Source: Gemmobacter nectariphilus | Lineage (GTDB): Bacteria; Pseudomonadota; Alphaproteobacteria; Rhodobacterales; Rhodobacteraceae | Direction of reading: 5' to 3' | Assembly: GCA_020721445.1 (NCBI GenBank) | Contig: DYMU01000004.1 | Span: 1 to 64,000, forward strand | DNA length: 64,000 nt | Part shown: positions 20,345 to 33,585 of the stretch, one piece after another | Layout of the letters: the number at the start of each line of letters is the position of its first letter | How positions within the stretch are numbered: the stretch's first letter is position 1 | Position numbers and translations under genes: made by a program | The notes under the pieces: model-generated | The model's database searches: none | Told to the model about the DNA's origin: nothing | What the model saw: the letters and a program-made list of their open reading frames with translations, nothing else

Positions 20345-20358
20345 TTGATGCACATCAA
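20345..20358 (+). promoter_or_regulatory. FNR/FnrL box of hemA
   Basis: TTGAT-GCAC-ATCAA is a perfect FNR consensus (TTGAT-N4-ATCAA). It lies about 93-106 bp ahead of hemA. In Rhodobacter, FnrL is known to act on hemA, so oxygen-responsive control of tetrapyrrole synthesis is expected. Confidence 0.85.
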
Positions 20359-20450
20359 AGCACGCGCTACCTGTTCTGCCCAAAGTGAGGGCACGCTGCG
20401 AACCGGCAAGGTTCCGGTACCTCTGGCCCCGACCGTCACGGAGAGATGAC

Positions 20451-21680
20451 ATGACCTACGAAGCCGCCGTCGATACCGCCCTGCAGCGCTTGCATGACGA
20501 AGGCCGCTACCGGACGTTCATTGATATCGAACGGATCAAGGGCCAGTTCCCGCACGCGGTCTGGACCCGTCCCGATGGCAGCAAGAAAGACATCACCGTC
20601 TGGTGTGGCAATGATTATCTGGGCATGGGCCAGCATCCGGTGGTTCTGGCCGCGATGCATGAGGCACTGGATGCCACCGGCGCCGGATCGGGCGGCACGC
20701 GCAATATTTCGGGCACCACCGTCTACCACAAACGGCTTGAAGCCGAATTGGCCGATCTGCACGGCAAAGAGGCGGCCTTGGTGTTTTCCAGCGCCTATAT
20801 CGCCAATGATGCGACGCTGTCGACGCTGCGCGCGATTTTCCCCGGCCTGATCATCTATTCCGATGCGCTGAACCATGCCTCGATGATCGAAGGTGTGCGG
20901 CGGGGTGGCGGTGAAAAGCGCATCTTCCGCCACAATGACGTGGCCCATCTGCGCCAGTTGATCGCCGCCGACGACCCGGCCGCGCCCAAGCTGATTGCCT
21001 TTGAATCGATCTATTCGATGGATGGCGATTTTGGCCCGATCGAGGCGATCTGCGACGTGGCCGAAGAATTTGGTGCCCTGACCTATATCGACGAAGTGCA
21101 TGCCGTGGGCATGTATGGCCCGCGCGGCGCCGGGGTGGCAGAGCGGGACGGTCAGATGCACCGGATCGACATGATCAACGCCACTTTGGGCAAGGCTTAT
21201 GGCGTGTTCGGCGGCTATGTTGCTGCAAGTGCGAAGATGGTTGATGCCGTGCGCAGCTACGCGCCGGGGTTCATTTTCACCACCTCGCTGCCGCCCGCCA
21301 TTGCCGCAGGTGCGGCCGCCAGCGTCAAGTTTCTGAAGACCGCCGAAGGCCAGAAACTGCGCGACACCCAGCAGCTTCATGCCCGTATCCTGAAGATGCG
21401 GTTGAAGGGGCTTGGCCTGCCGATCATTGACCACGGGTCACATATTGTGCCGGTGCATGTCGGCAACCCCATCCATTGCAAGATGCTGTCGGACATGCTG
21501 CTGGATGGCTTTGGCGTCTATGTCCAGCCCATCAACTTTCCGACCGTGCCGCGCGGCACCGAACGGCTGCGCCTGACGCCGTCGCCAGTGCATGACCCGA
21601 AGGAAATTGATGCCCTTGTGAACGCGATGGATCACCTGTGGCAGCAATGTGCGCTGAATCGCGCCGAGGCCTCTGCCTGA
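20451..21680 (+). CDS. hemA: 5-aminolevulinate synthase
   Basis: A 409-residue PLP enzyme that condenses glycine and succinyl-CoA to 5-aminolevulinate, the first step of haem and bacteriochlorophyll synthesis by the C4 route. The PLP lysine is Lys248 in A-T-L-G-K-A-Y-G. Other family marks are D-E-V-H-A-V-G and S-G-G-T-R-N-I-S-G. The ATG at 20451 has GAGAG upstream. The FNR box ahead of it supports induction at low oxygen. Confidence 0.97.
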   Translation: MTYEAAVDTALQRLHDEGRYRTFIDIERIKGQFPHAVWTRPDGSKKDITVWCGNDYLGMGQHPVVLAAMHEALDATGAGSGGTRNISGTTVYHKRLEAELADLHGKEAALVFSSAYIANDATLSTLRAIFPGLIIYSDALNHASMIEGVRRGGGEKRIFRHNDVAHLRQLIAADDPAAPKLIAFESIYSMDGDFGPIEAICDVAEEFGALTYIDEVHAVGMYGPRGAGVAERDGQMHRIDMINATLGKAYGVFGGYVAASAKMVDAVRSYAPGFIFTTSLPPAIAAGAAASVKFLKTAEGQKLRDTQQLHARILKMRLKGLGLPIIDHGSHIVPVHVGNPIHCKMLSDMLLDGFGVYVQPINFPTVPRGTERLRLTPSPVHDPKEIDALVNAMDHLWQQCALNRAEASA

Positions 21681-21796
21681 GCGCCTCTCGCAGGTGCAAA
21701 GGCTCTTGTGCTGTGATATCGAATCCGTGATACGGGCAGAAACGAGTCGCGAATAACGCGGCTTTGGGGACACGGTAAGCACATGGGGCAGCGCAA

Positions 21797-23017
21797 ATGA
21801 TCGGGCGTTGGACAAAGCCAACTCCGCCAGAGGTTGAGGGCCCAAAGGGCTTTGACGACTTCGATTTGCGTCTGGGCGATCTCATGCGGGGCGAGCGGGC
21901 CACCATGGGAAAATCGTTGCTGGATGTGCAACGCGAACTGAAGATCAAGGCCGCCTACATCGCCGCGATCGAAAACGCCGATGTCTCGGCCTTTGAAACC
22001 CAAGGCTTTGTGGCCGGATATGTGCGGTCCTATGCGCGTTATCTGGGAATGGAGCCGGACGCCGCTTTTGCCCGGTTCTGCCGGGAAGCCAAGTTCGAAG
22101 TCGCCCATGGCATGAGTGCCGCCGCCTCATCCTCGATGGTGACCGCGGCGCGAATCCGCAGCACACAGGAATTCCGTGACCCGCTGGCCAACCCGAATGC
22201 ATCCTTTGTGCCGCGCGGCGAAAGCCTGTTTGCGCAGGTTGAACCGGGGGCCGTGGGGTCATTTGTCGTTCTGGTCGCGCTGATTGCGGCCATTGGCTAT
22301 GGCGGCTGGTCGGTGTTGCAAGAGGTGCAGCGCGTGCAACTGGCGCCGATGGATCAGGCCCCCACCGTGGTGGCCGAGATTGACCCCTTGGGCAATGTCA
22401 GCGGGGCTGCGCCCTTGGTGCGCTCGGCCCCTCTGGTCGCCGACGCGCAGGCGATGCAAGCCAATGATCCGGTTCCGACCCAGGACCAGATGGGTCGCAT
22501 CACCCGGCGCGAGGCGCTGGATGTGCCGGTGATGGTGGCGCGTGACGGCCCGATTGCCGCGATCAATCCGCGCGTGGTGACGGACGTGACCACGGCCGAG
22601 GCCGTGACGGCGGCTTTGGCCGAGGCGCTGTCGGAGCCTGAGGTTCAGGTTGTCGCCGAGGCCAAGCCGGGGGTGGAGTTGATCGCCGTGCGCCCATCCT
22701 GGGTTCAGGTGAAATCGGCCGACGGCACCGTGCTGTTCGAGAAAATCCTCGACGCGGGTGAGCGGTGGTCGGTGCCGATGCTGGAAGAGCCGCCGGTGCT
22801 GCGCTCGGGCAATTCCGGTTCGGTGTATTTTGCGGTGAACGGCCAGACCTATGGCCCGGCAGCCCCCGGCCCGCAGGTGGTGAAGAATATCGCCCTGTCG
22901 CCCGAGGCCGTGACCGAAAAGTTCGCCGTCGCCGACTGCACCCAGGACCCGGACCTTAACCGTCTGGCCTCGGCAACGCTTGACCCGGCATCAGTGCCGC
23001 TGTGCCCCGCGCCCTGA
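21797..23017 (+). CDS. RodZ-like HTH/DUF4115 membrane protein
   Basis: A 406-residue protein with an N-terminal cytoplasmic HTH_25 domain (about 25-90, with L-D-V-Q-R-E-L-K-I-K-A-A-Y-I), a single membrane helix at about 155-175 and a C-terminal DUF4115 domain (about 290-370). This is the RodZ layout: the HTH binds MreB and the periplasmic part helps keep rod shape. The domain order is clear; the role in shape is from family knowledge. Confidence 0.86.
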   Translation: MIGRWTKPTPPEVEGPKGFDDFDLRLGDLMRGERATMGKSLLDVQRELKIKAAYIAAIENADVSAFETQGFVAGYVRSYARYLGMEPDAAFARFCREAKFEVAHGMSAAASSSMVTAARIRSTQEFRDPLANPNASFVPRGESLFAQVEPGAVGSFVVLVALIAAIGYGGWSVLQEVQRVQLAPMDQAPTVVAEIDPLGNVSGAAPLVRSAPLVADAQAMQANDPVPTQDQMGRITRREALDVPVMVARDGPIAAINPRVVTDVTTAEAVTAALAEALSEPEVQVVAEAKPGVELIAVRPSWVQVKSADGTVLFEKILDAGERWSVPMLEEPPVLRSGNSGSVYFAVNGQTYGPAAPGPQVVKNIALSPEAVTEKFAVADCTQDPDLNRLASATLDPASVPLCPAP

Positions 23018-23141
23018 CCGGGTGTCGGCTGGCGGCTCCGAATTAATCCTGCATTCTGACCTGTGACACAATCGCCTTGGCATTGCCGGGGCGACGTTTG
23101 CGGCTTATCCTGCGCGCAACGTCGCTGAAGGAACCCATGCC

Positions 23142-24272
23142 ATGACCCACAATCCGATCCGCCCCTGGCGCAACATCAGCCGTCGCGTGTCGCGGCAAAT
23201 CCGTGTGGGCAAGGTGCTGGTGGGGGGCGATGCGCCGATTTCGGTGCAGACGATGACCAACACGCTGACGCCCGATGTCGCGGCCACGCTAGCACAGATC
23301 CAGCGCGCGGCGGATGCGGGCGCCGATATCGTGCGGGTGTCCGCCCCGGATGAGGACAGCACGCGGGCTTTGCGTCAGATTTGCGCGCAAAGCCCGGTGC
23401 CGATCGTGGCCGACATCCATTTCCACTACAAACGCGCGATCGAGGCGGCGCAGGCCGGTGCCGCCTGCCTGCGCATCAACCCCGGCAACATCGGCGACGC
23501 AAGGCGCGTGGCCGAGGTGGTGAAGGCGGCCAAGGATCACGGCTGTTCGATCCGCATCGGGGTGAACGCCGGGTCGCTGGAAAAGCACTTGCTGGACAAA
23601 TACGGCGAGCCTTGCCCCGACGCGATGGTCGAGTCCGGCATGGACCATATCAAGCTGTTGCAGGACAACGACTTTCACGAATTCAAGATCAGCGTGAAGG
23701 CATCGGATGTGTTCATGGCCGCTGCCGCCTATCAGCAATTGGCCGATGTGACCGATGCGCCGATACACCTTGGTATCACCGAAGCGGGCGGCCTTGTGTC
23801 GGGCACGGTGAAATCGGCCATCGGCCTTGGCAACCTGCTTTGGGCCGGAATTGGCGATACGATCAGGGTGTCTTTGTCGGCCGATCCGGTGGAAGAGGTG
23901 AAGGTCGGCTTCGAGATACTGAAATCGCTGGGCCTGCGGCATCGCGGCGTGACCATCATTTCCTGCCCGTCCTGCGCGAGACAAGGCTTTGACGTGATCA
24001 AGACGGTATCGGCGCTGGAAGACCGTCTGGCCCATGTGACGACCAGCCTCTCGCTGTCGATCATCGGCTGCGTGGTCAATGGCCCCGGCGAGGCGCTGAT
24101 GACCGATATCGGCTTTACCGGCGGCGGCGCCGGCAATGGCATGATCTATCTGGCCGGCAAGCAAAGCCACCGGATGTCGAACGACCAGATGATCGATCAT
24201 ATCGTCGAGTTGGTGGAACAAAAGGCCGCCGAGATCGAGGCAAGGGACGCCGAGGTCGAGGCCGCCGAATAG
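23142..24272 (+). CDS. ispG: 4-hydroxy-3-methylbut-2-enyl diphosphate synthase
   Basis: A 376-residue [4Fe-4S] enzyme of the MEP isoprenoid route. The cluster cysteines are in [10 protein letters not shown] and later in [11 protein letters not shown]. The N-terminal TIM-barrel motif Q-T-M-T-N-T is present. Length and order match bacterial IspG. It is convergent with mnmA 15 bp away, with no obvious terminator between. Confidence 0.97.
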   Translation: MTHNPIRPWRNISRRVSRQIRVGKVLVGGDAPISVQTMTNTLTPDVAATLAQIQRAADAGADIVRVSAPDEDSTRALRQICAQSPVPIVADIHFHYKRAIEAAQAGAACLRINPGNIGDARRVAEVVKAAKDHGCSIRIGVNAGSLEKHLLDKYGEPCPDAMVESGMDHIKLLQDNDFHEFKISVKASDVFMAAAAYQQLADVTDAPIHLGITEAGGLVSGTVKSAIGLGNLLWAGIGDTIRVSLSADPVEEVKVGFEILKSLGLRHRGVTIISCPSCARQGFDVIKTVSALEDRLAHVTTSLSLSIIGCVVNGPGEALMTDIGFTGGGAGNGMIYLAGKQSHRMSNDQMIDHIVELVEQKAAEIEARDAEVEAAE

Positions 24273-24287
24273 GCGGCGCCGCTTCGG

Positions 24288-25424
24288 TCAGCGGCCCCGC
24301 CAGATCCAGCCGCCGCCCAGCACGCGGCTGCCTTCGGGCGCGTAGAACACGCAGGCCTGCCCGGCGCTGACGCCATCTTCGGGGTCCAGCAGCTCCACCC
24401 CGGCCTCTGTCGCGGACAGGGGCCTGATCACCGCCGGGCGTGGCGGGCGGGTTGAGCGGACCCTGACCAGCACCTGCCATTCCGGCCTTGCGTCAAACGG
24501 CGCATCGCCCAGCCAGTTCACCTCGCGCAGCGGAATGATGCGGGTGGCCAGCGCCTGTTTCGGGCCAACGATCACCTGCCGCGTCGCCGGGTTCAGGCGC
24601 AGCACGTAAAGCGGATCACCAAGCCCGCCGATGCCAAGCCCCTTGCGCTGACCGATGGTGTAATGGATCACGCCGCGATGCTGGCCCAGCACCCGGCCTT
24701 CCAGATCGACGATATCACCGGGGTCGGCCGCGCCGGGGCGCAGCTTTTCAATCACCGCCGCATAATTGCCGTTGGGCACAAAGCAGATGTCCTGACTGTC
24801 GGGCTTGTCGGCCACCGGCAGGCCGTATTTGGCCGCCAAGGCGCGGGTCTCTTGCTTGCTGGCCAGATGGCCCAAGGGAAACCGCAGATAGGCAAGCTGT
24901 TCTGGCGTGGTTGAAAACAGGAAATAGCTTTGGTCGCGCAGGGCGTCGGCCGCTGAATGCAGCTCGGCCCCCGCCGGCCCCATCTTGCGCTGGATGTAAT
25001 GCCCGGTGGCCATGCAATCGGCATCAAGGTCTTTTGCCGTGGCCAGCAGGTCCTTGAACTTGACCCGTTCGTTGCAGCGGATGCAGGGCACCGGCGTGGC
25101 CCCGGCCAGATAGGCATCGGCAAACTCTTCGATCACCGCCTCGCGGAAGGTGTTTTCATAATCCAGCACATAATGCGCAAAGCCCATGGTTTCGGCCACC
25201 CGGCGCGCATCGTGAATGTCCCGGCCCGCACAGCAGGCACCTTTCTTGGCCAGGGCTGCGCCATGGTCGTAAAGCTGCAAGGTGACGCCGACCACATCAT
25301 AGCCTTCATCCTTCAGCATGGCGGCCACGACCGAGCTGTCGACACCCCCCGACATCGCCACCACGACGCGCGTGGCTGACGGAGGCTTTGGCAGCCCCAG
25401 CGAATTCAGCGGGTGGTCCAGCAT
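24288..25424 (-). CDS. mnmA: tRNA-specific 2-thiouridylase
   Basis: A 378-residue ATP pyrophosphatase that thiolates U34 of tRNA-Lys, -Glu and -Gln. The PP-loop S-G-G-V-D-S-S lies at about 25-31. The catalytic cysteines are in P-C-I-R-C-N-E and in D-I-C-F-V-P-N-G. The ATG at 25424 has AAAGGG upstream; an in-frame TTG at 25430 is less likely. Confidence 0.95.
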   Translation of the reverse strand: MLDHPLNSLGLPKPPSATRVVVAMSGGVDSSVVAAMLKDEGYDVVGVTLQLYDHGAALAKKGACCAGRDIHDARRVAETMGFAHYVLDYENTFREAVIEEFADAYLAGATPVPCIRCNERVKFKDLLATAKDLDADCMATGHYIQRKMGPAGAELHSAADALRDQSYFLFSTTPEQLAYLRFPLGHLASKQETRALAAKYGLPVADKPDSQDICFVPNGNYAAVIEKLRPGAADPGDIVDLEGRVLGQHRGVIHYTIGQRKGLGIGGLGDPLYVLRLNPATRQVIVGPKQALATRIIPLREVNWLGDAPFDARPEWQVLVRVRSTRPPRPAVIRPLSATEAGVELLDPEDGVSAGQACVFYAPEGSRVLGGGWIWRGR

Positions 25425-25498
25425 TATCAAGCCCTTTCACGGATTGCCTGCAATATAAGAAAATGCGCGACACTCTCAACCCCTTGCACGGCTTTGCC

Positions 25499-25513
25499 TT
25501 CACCATCGCTTAA
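25499..25513. promoter_or_regulatory. CtrA-like box upstream of sciP
   Basis: TTCA-CCATCGC-TTAA fits the CtrA consensus TTAA-N7-TTAA at seven of eight fixed bases. It lies 55-69 bp ahead of the sciP start. In Caulobacter sciP is itself a CtrA target. Confidence 0.38.
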
Positions 25514-25567
25514 GTCGGATCGTCCACGGTCATTCAAGGACATGTAGGGGAGTGGGAAGAAAACGTC

Positions 25568-25846
25568 ATGTTTTTGAAACGTGTTGACGGTCCGCGACAG
25601 GTGACCTTGCCCGATGGCACTGTCCTGTCCCGTGCCGATTTGCCCCCGGCCGACACCCGGCGCTGGGTCGCCAGCCGCAAGGCGGTTGTGGTGCGCGCGG
25701 TGCTGTATGGTCTGATTGCCGAGACAGAGGCGTTGCAGCGCTATGCCTTGTCGGAAGAAGAGTTCGCCTTTTGGCGACAGGCGATTGAACGCCATGGCGA
25801 CAAGGCCCTGAAGGTGACCGCAATTCAGAAATATAGACAACGTTAG
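25568..25846 (+). CDS. sciP: CtrA inhibitor SciP (DUF1153)
   Basis: A 92-residue DUF1153 protein that matches the SciP pattern (R-V-D-G-P-R-Q-V-T-L-P-D-G, then R-W-V-A-S-R-K-A-V-V-V-R-A-V, then Y-A-L-S-E-E-E-F). SciP binds CtrA and blocks its activation of target promoters in G1. The gene directly precedes ctrA, which supports the identification. Confidence 0.92.
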   Translation: MFLKRVDGPRQVTLPDGTVLSRADLPPADTRRWVASRKAVVVRAVLYGLIAETEALQRYALSEEEFAFWRQAIERHGDKALKVTAIQKYRQR

Positions 25847-25873
25847 GTTGTTTTTTGATCCCGCTCTGGCAGA

Positions 25874-25888
25874 GTAACCAAGGGTTAA
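25874..25888. promoter_or_regulatory. CtrA-like box upstream of ctrA
   Basis: GTAA-CCAAGGG-TTAA matches TTAA-N7-TTAA at seven of eight fixed bases. The right half extends to TTAACCAT (25885-25892), the extended CtrA half-site. It lies 53-67 bp ahead of the ctrA start, suggesting autoregulation. Confidence 0.5.
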
Positions 25889-25940
25889 CCATTCACGCCC
25901 AATGTCGTTAACGAACATGCCCAGATGCGGAGTCTTGAAG

Positions 25941-26651
25941 ATGCGAATTCTTTTGGTTGAGGATGATCCAACCACCTCACGCAGCATCGAATTGATGCTG
26001 ACCCATGCCAACCTGAACGTGTATTGCACAGACTTGGGCGAAGATGGCATCGACCTTGCCAAGTTGTATGATTACGACCTGATCCTGCTGGATCTGAACC
26101 TGCCCGACATGTCCGGTCATGAGGTGTTGCGTCAGTTGCGGCTTGCCCGGGTGGAAACCCCGATCCTGATCCTCTCCGGCTCGGATGATACCGAAAGCAA
26201 GCTCAAGGGCTTTGGCTTTGGCGCGGACGACTACATGACGAAACCGTTCCACCGCGAAGAACTGGTGGCGCGCATTCACGCCATCATTCGCCGGTCCAAG
26301 GGCCACAGCCAATCGGTGATCGTGACCGGCAAGGTCAACGTCAACCTTGATGCCAAGACGGTCGAGGTGGACAGCAAGACCGTGCATCTGACCGGCAAGG
26401 AATATCAGATGCTGGAACTGCTGTCGCTGCGCAAAGGCACGACGCTGACCAAGGAAATGTTCCTCAACCATCTTTACGGCGGGATGGACGAACCCGAGTT
26501 GAAGATCATCGACGTGTTCATCTGCAAGCTGCGCAAGAAACTGGCCGAGGCGACGGGCGGGATGAATTACATCGAAACCGTCTGGGGCCGCGGCTATGTG
26601 CTGCGCGACCCAAGCCCGGCCGATCTGCGCAAACTCGCCGCCAGCGCCTGA
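25941..26651 (+). CDS. ctrA: cell-cycle response regulator CtrA
   Basis: A 236-residue OmpR-type regulator. The receiver domain has the phospho-acceptor Asp51 in [11 protein letters not shown]8/D9 in L-V-E-D-D-P and Lys in M-T-K-P-F. The C-terminal winged helix includes [14 protein letters not shown] and W-G-R-G-Y-V-L. This is the CtrA pattern. In Rhodobacter relatives CtrA controls motility and gene transfer agent production. The ATG at 25941 starts M-R-I-L-L-V-E-D-D. Confidence 0.95.
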   Translation: MRILLVEDDPTTSRSIELMLTHANLNVYCTDLGEDGIDLAKLYDYDLILLDLNLPDMSGHEVLRQLRLARVETPILILSGSDDTESKLKGFGFGADDYMTKPFHREELVARIHAIIRRSKGHSQSVIVTGKVNVNLDAKTVEVDSKTVHLTGKEYQMLELLSLRKGTTLTKEMFLNHLYGGMDEPELKIIDVFICKLRKKLAEATGGMNYIETVWGRGYVLRDPSPADLRKLAASA

Positions 26652-26663
26652 TGCTTGCCCTTG

Positions 26664-30909
<4,246 letters not shown>

Positions 30910-30936
30910 GGCCGATTTCCCGCTTTGTTCCTGAAT

Positions 30937-30951
30937 GTTCTTAAAAAGTTC
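30937..30951 (+). promoter_or_regulatory. LexA/SOS box ahead of a 39-residue peptide gene
   Basis: GTTC-TTAAAAA-GTTC is an exact match to the alphaproteobacterial SOS consensus GTTC-N7-GTTC. A further GTTC lies upstream at 30927-30930, and GAAC-N7-CAAC (30975-30989), one base from a reverse box, overlaps the presumed -10 element. The box lies 58-72 bp ahead of the peptide start. Confidence 0.65.
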
Positions 30952-30981
30952 TTTACAGAGGGGCGGCAATATGAGAACAAT
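30952..30981 (+). promoter_or_regulatory. candidate promoter of the 39-residue peptide
   Basis: TTTACA (30952-30957) and AACAAT (30976-30981) are spaced by 18 bases and lie immediately beyond the SOS box, so bound LexA would block polymerase. The -10 match is moderate. Confidence 0.4.
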
Positions 30982-31008
30982 ACGGCAACACGCAAACAGG
31001 AGGATGCC

Positions 31009-31128
31009 ATGGTTGCCCAAGTCAAAGAGATCGTCACCCGGTCGCGCGCGACCTTGATCGAAGACCTGCTGGGCGTCGTGGCGCTGTTTGCCACGCTGTA
31101 CACCTGCCTTGCGTTCACGACTTTCTAA
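31009..31128 (+). CDS. small membrane peptide behind an SOS box
   Basis: A 39-residue peptide with a strong ribosome site (CAGGAGG, 6 bases ahead of the ATG). Residues 1-18 are charged and likely amphipathic (V-A-Q-V-K-E-I-V-T-R-S-R). Residues about 20-39 form one membrane helix (L-L-G-V-V-A-L-F-A-T-L-Y). It directly follows recG and is ended by its own strong terminator, so it is a complete small transcription unit. I do not recognise a named family. Its size and control resemble small SOS-induced membrane division inhibitors such as SidA of Caulobacter, but no sequence similarity is claimed. Confidence 0.72.
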   Translation: MVAQVKEIVTRSRATLIEDLLGVVALFATLYTCLAFTTF

Positions 31129-31201
31129 CTGCCTGCGGTCTGCCCGTCGCGCGGCGTCTGTCCCCAAGTGATGCCTTTTGCGCGCCCAGATACGCCACTT
31201 G

Positions 31202-31236
31202 CCGCCGCCGTCTTCCCGACGTGCGGCGGTTTTTTT
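31202..31236 (+). terminator. rho-independent terminator after the 39-residue peptide gene
   Basis: CCGCCGC (31202-31208) pairs with GCGGCGG (31223-31229), extended inward by CGTC/GACG with one bulged T, followed by eight T residues. Orientation suits the plus strand. Confidence 0.85.
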
Positions 31237-31666
31237 ACGCAGCACCTGCCGCCTCCGCCGCCGCCTCAACCGCCAGCAAGATGGATGCATGACGGTTCTT
31301 GAAATCGCGGGCGGCGGTCAGCACGGCAAAGCCGTCAAACGGTGCGGGCGGGGGCGGGGTGTTGTCTTGCAGCATGGCGCGCAAGGCATCGCGCGCCGCC
31401 GCAAGCTCGGCCGCGGTGCGCCCCAGCACCGCCGCCCCCAGCACCGCCGCCGCCGCCTGACCCAAGGCGCAGGCTTTCACGTCTTGCGCAAAGGCCACCA
31501 CGCGCCCGCCCTCCATCACCAGATCAACCGTCACGCTGGACCCGCACAGCGGCGCACGTTTGCGCACGCTGGCCCCCGGCGCAGGCAGGCGGCCAAGATG
31601 CGGAATATCGGCCGCCAATTCCAGAATGCGCCCCGAGTACAGTTTGATCAGGTCTGTGTCGCTCAT
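31235..31666 (-). CDS. IscU/NifU-like iron-sulfur scaffold protein
   Basis: A 143-residue protein with an IscU/SufU-like fold. Cluster-ligand cysteines are visible in A-P-L-C-G-S-S and D-V-K-A-C-A-L-G-Q. The C-terminal region is long and Ala-rich. It should offer a site for Fe-S cluster assembly. The third cysteine of the classic trio is not obvious, so the role is less certain. It is convergent with the small peptide gene. The ATG at 31666 is favoured over a longer frame that extends into hisI. Confidence 0.78.
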   Translation of the reverse strand: MSDTDLIKLYSGRILELAADIPHLGRLPAPGASVRKRAPLCGSSVTVDLVMEGGRVVAFAQDVKACALGQAAAAVLGAAVLGRTAAELAAARDALRAMLQDNTPPPPAPFDGFAVLTAARDFKNRHASILLAVEAAAEAAGAA

Positions 31667-31732
31667 CGTTCGGCTTTCGCTGTGTCTGCAATTCAGATAG
31701 ACCTCAACCCCGTTGCCGCCAAGGAGAACCGC

Positions 31733-32104
31733 ATGCCGTTTGATCCCGCAAGCCTTAACTATGATGCCAACGGCCTGATCCCCTGCATCGCGCAGGATGA
31801 TGCGACGGGCGAGGTGCTGATGATGGCCTGGATGAATGCCGCATCGCTGGCGCAAACGCTGGCAACCGGGCGCGTCACCTATTGGTCACGCTCGCGCGCG
31901 GCGTTCTGGGTCAAGGGCGAAACCTCGGGGCATCTGCAACATCTGGTGGAAATGCGCATTGATTGTGACCGCGATTGCCTGCTGGTGCGGGTGCGGCAAG
32001 ACGGGCCCGCCTGTCATACAAACCGGCGGTCGTGCTTTTATACTGCGCTGCGCGACGGGGCCGAGGTGACAATCATGGAACCGATGCCCGCCGCAATTCG
32101 TTGA
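31733..32104 (+). CDS. hisI: phosphoribosyl-AMP cyclohydrolase
   Basis: A 123-residue zinc enzyme of histidine synthesis that opens the adenine ring of PR-AMP. The metal-binding features D-C-D-R-D-C and C-H-T-N-R-R-S-C-F-Y are present. The start at 31733 has an AAGGAG site; a longer upstream frame overlaps the divergent scaffold gene and is rejected. HisE is not fused here. Confidence 0.94.
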   Translation: MPFDPASLNYDANGLIPCIAQDDATGEVLMMAWMNAASLAQTLATGRVTYWSRSRAAFWVKGETSGHLQHLVEMRIDCDRDCLLVRVRQDGPACHTNRRSCFYTALRDGAEVTIMEPMPAAIR

Positions 32105-32135
32105 CCCCTGGATACAGCTTTTCGCGGCGCAACCC

Positions 32136-32164
32136 TTGACCTTCGGCGCGGAAACCCACCTATT
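32136..32164 (+). promoter_or_regulatory. candidate sigma-70 promoter of sodB
   Basis: TTGACC (32136-32141) is followed 17 bases on by CCTATT (32159-32164). It lies about 50 bp ahead of the sodB start. Confidence 0.42.
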
Positions 32165-32214
32165 TGGCGCAGACGGCGCTTGCCGCCCGCCACAACCGAC
32201 AAAGGATGACCCCG

Positions 32215-32814
32215 ATGGCTTTCACGCTTCCCGATCTGCCCTATGCCCATGATGCGCTTGCCGATCTTGGCATGTCGCGCGAGACGCTGGAATATCACCA
32301 CGACCTGCACCACAAGGCCTATGTCGACAATGGCAACAAGCTGATCGCCGGCACCGAATGGGACGGGATGTCGGTTGAAGACGTGGTCACCGGCACCTAT
32401 CAGGCCGGGGCCGTGGCGCAGAACGGCATTTTCAACAATGCCAGCCAGCACTGGAATCATGCCCTGTTCTGGCAGATCATGGGGCCGGGCGCAAAGTCGA
32501 TGCCGGGTGAGGTTGAAAAGGCCTTGACCGAGGCTTTCGGCTCGGTCGCCAAGTTCAAGGAAGACTTTGCCGCCGCCGGGGCGGGCCAGTTCGGCTCGGG
32601 CTGGGCGTGGTTGGTCAAGGACAAGGATGGGTCGCTGAAGGTGACCAAGACCGAAAACGGCGTCAATCCGCTGTGCTTTGGCCAGACCGCCCTGTTGGGT
32701 TGCGATGTGTGGGAACATTCCTACTACATCGACTTTCGCAACAAGCGCCCGGCCTATCTGACCAACTTCCTTGACAAGCTGGTGAATTGGGAAGCCGTCG
32801 CCGCGCGCATGTAA
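32215..32814 (+). CDS. sodB: iron superoxide dismutase
   Basis: A 199-residue Fe/Mn-type SOD. Metal ligands lie in the H of Y-H-H-D-L-H-H, the H of Q-H-W-N-H, and D-V-W-E-H. The F-N-N-A-S-Q-H-W-N-H pattern with an N-domain Gln favours iron. It removes superoxide in the cytoplasm. The ATG at 32215 is favoured over earlier in-frame starts. A terminator follows. Confidence 0.94.
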   Translation: MAFTLPDLPYAHDALADLGMSRETLEYHHDLHHKAYVDNGNKLIAGTEWDGMSVEDVVTGTYQAGAVAQNGIFNNASQHWNHALFWQIMGPGAKSMPGEVEKALTEAFGSVAKFKEDFAAAGAGQFGSGWAWLVKDKDGSLKVTKTENGVNPLCFGQTALLGCDVWEHSYYIDFRNKRPAYLTNFLDKLVNWEAVAARM

Positions 32815-32834
32815 AAGCCGCTTCAGTTTCGATC

Positions 32835-32866
32835 AAGGCCGCGTCCCGCTGGGCGCGGCCTTTTTT
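32835..32866 (+). terminator. rho-independent terminator of sodB
   Basis: AAGGCCGCG (32835-32843) pairs with CGCGGCCTT (32854-32862), followed by a T run to 32866. Confidence 0.88.
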
Positions 32867-32906
32867 CATGCGATCTGTCAGCGTTGGCTGTTAATGCCCG
32901 GATTTA

Positions 32907-33461
32907 TCAGGAAAAAGCCATCCTGATATGATCCAGAACCTGCGGCACGTCGGGCAGGGCGGTGTAATAGTCGTGCATGCCTTGCTCGGCAAAGCCCTCG
33001 GCGATGACATGGTTCATCAAGCCGATCAAGGGTTGCCAGTAACCATCTGTATCCAGAAGATAAATCGGCTTTTCGTGCAGGCCGATCTGGCGCCAGGTCA
33101 GCACTTCGAAAAACTCATCCAGACTGCCCGTGCCACCGGGCATGACGACGATGGCATCCGAGTTCATGAACATCACCTTCTTGCGCTCGTGCATGTCTTC
33201 GGTGATCACCAACTGGCCCAGATCGCGCTTGCCAACCTCGCGGCCCATCAGATGGGTCGGGATCACCCCCATGCTGCGGGCACCTGCGGCCATGGCGGCG
33301 CGCGCCACCTCGCCCATCAGCCCGACATCGCCCGCGCCGTACACCAGCCGCCAGCCGTGCTCGGCAATGCCGGTGCCAAGTGCTCGGGCAGCGGCGGCAT
33401 GGGCGGGGTTGCGGCCGATGCGTGATCCGCAAAAGACACAGACAGAACGGAACGGGGTCAT
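32907..33461 (-). CDS. TIGR00730/LOG family Rossmann protein
   Basis: A 184-residue protein of the LOG family (nucleotide 5'-monophosphate phosphoribohydrolases, once annotated lysine decarboxylase). It has C-V-F-C-G-S and [11 protein letters not shown] near the N-terminus and the motif P-G-G-T-G-S-L-D-E. In plants and some bacteria the family makes free cytokinin bases; the bacterial role is not settled. The ATG at 33461 begins [11 protein letters not shown]. Confidence 0.86.
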   Translation of the reverse strand: MTPFRSVCVFCGSRIGRNPAHAAAARALGTGIAEHGWRLVYGAGDVGLMGEVARAAMAAGARSMGVIPTHLMGREVGKRDLGQLVITEDMHERKKVMFMNSDAIVVMPGGTGSLDEFFEVLTWRQIGLHEKPIYLLDTDGYWQPLIGLMNHVIAEGFAEQGMHDYYTALPDVPQVLDHIRMAFS

Positions 33462-33585
33462 GACGGCGGTCCTGATAGGTTTTTTCGTTGCACGCCAAGT
33501 GATATCGGGGTTCCACTGCAAAGGGAACAGGGGTCGGCAACAGGCCCTGACCCCTTGCAATCGAGGGGGAGATACGGGGAAAACG

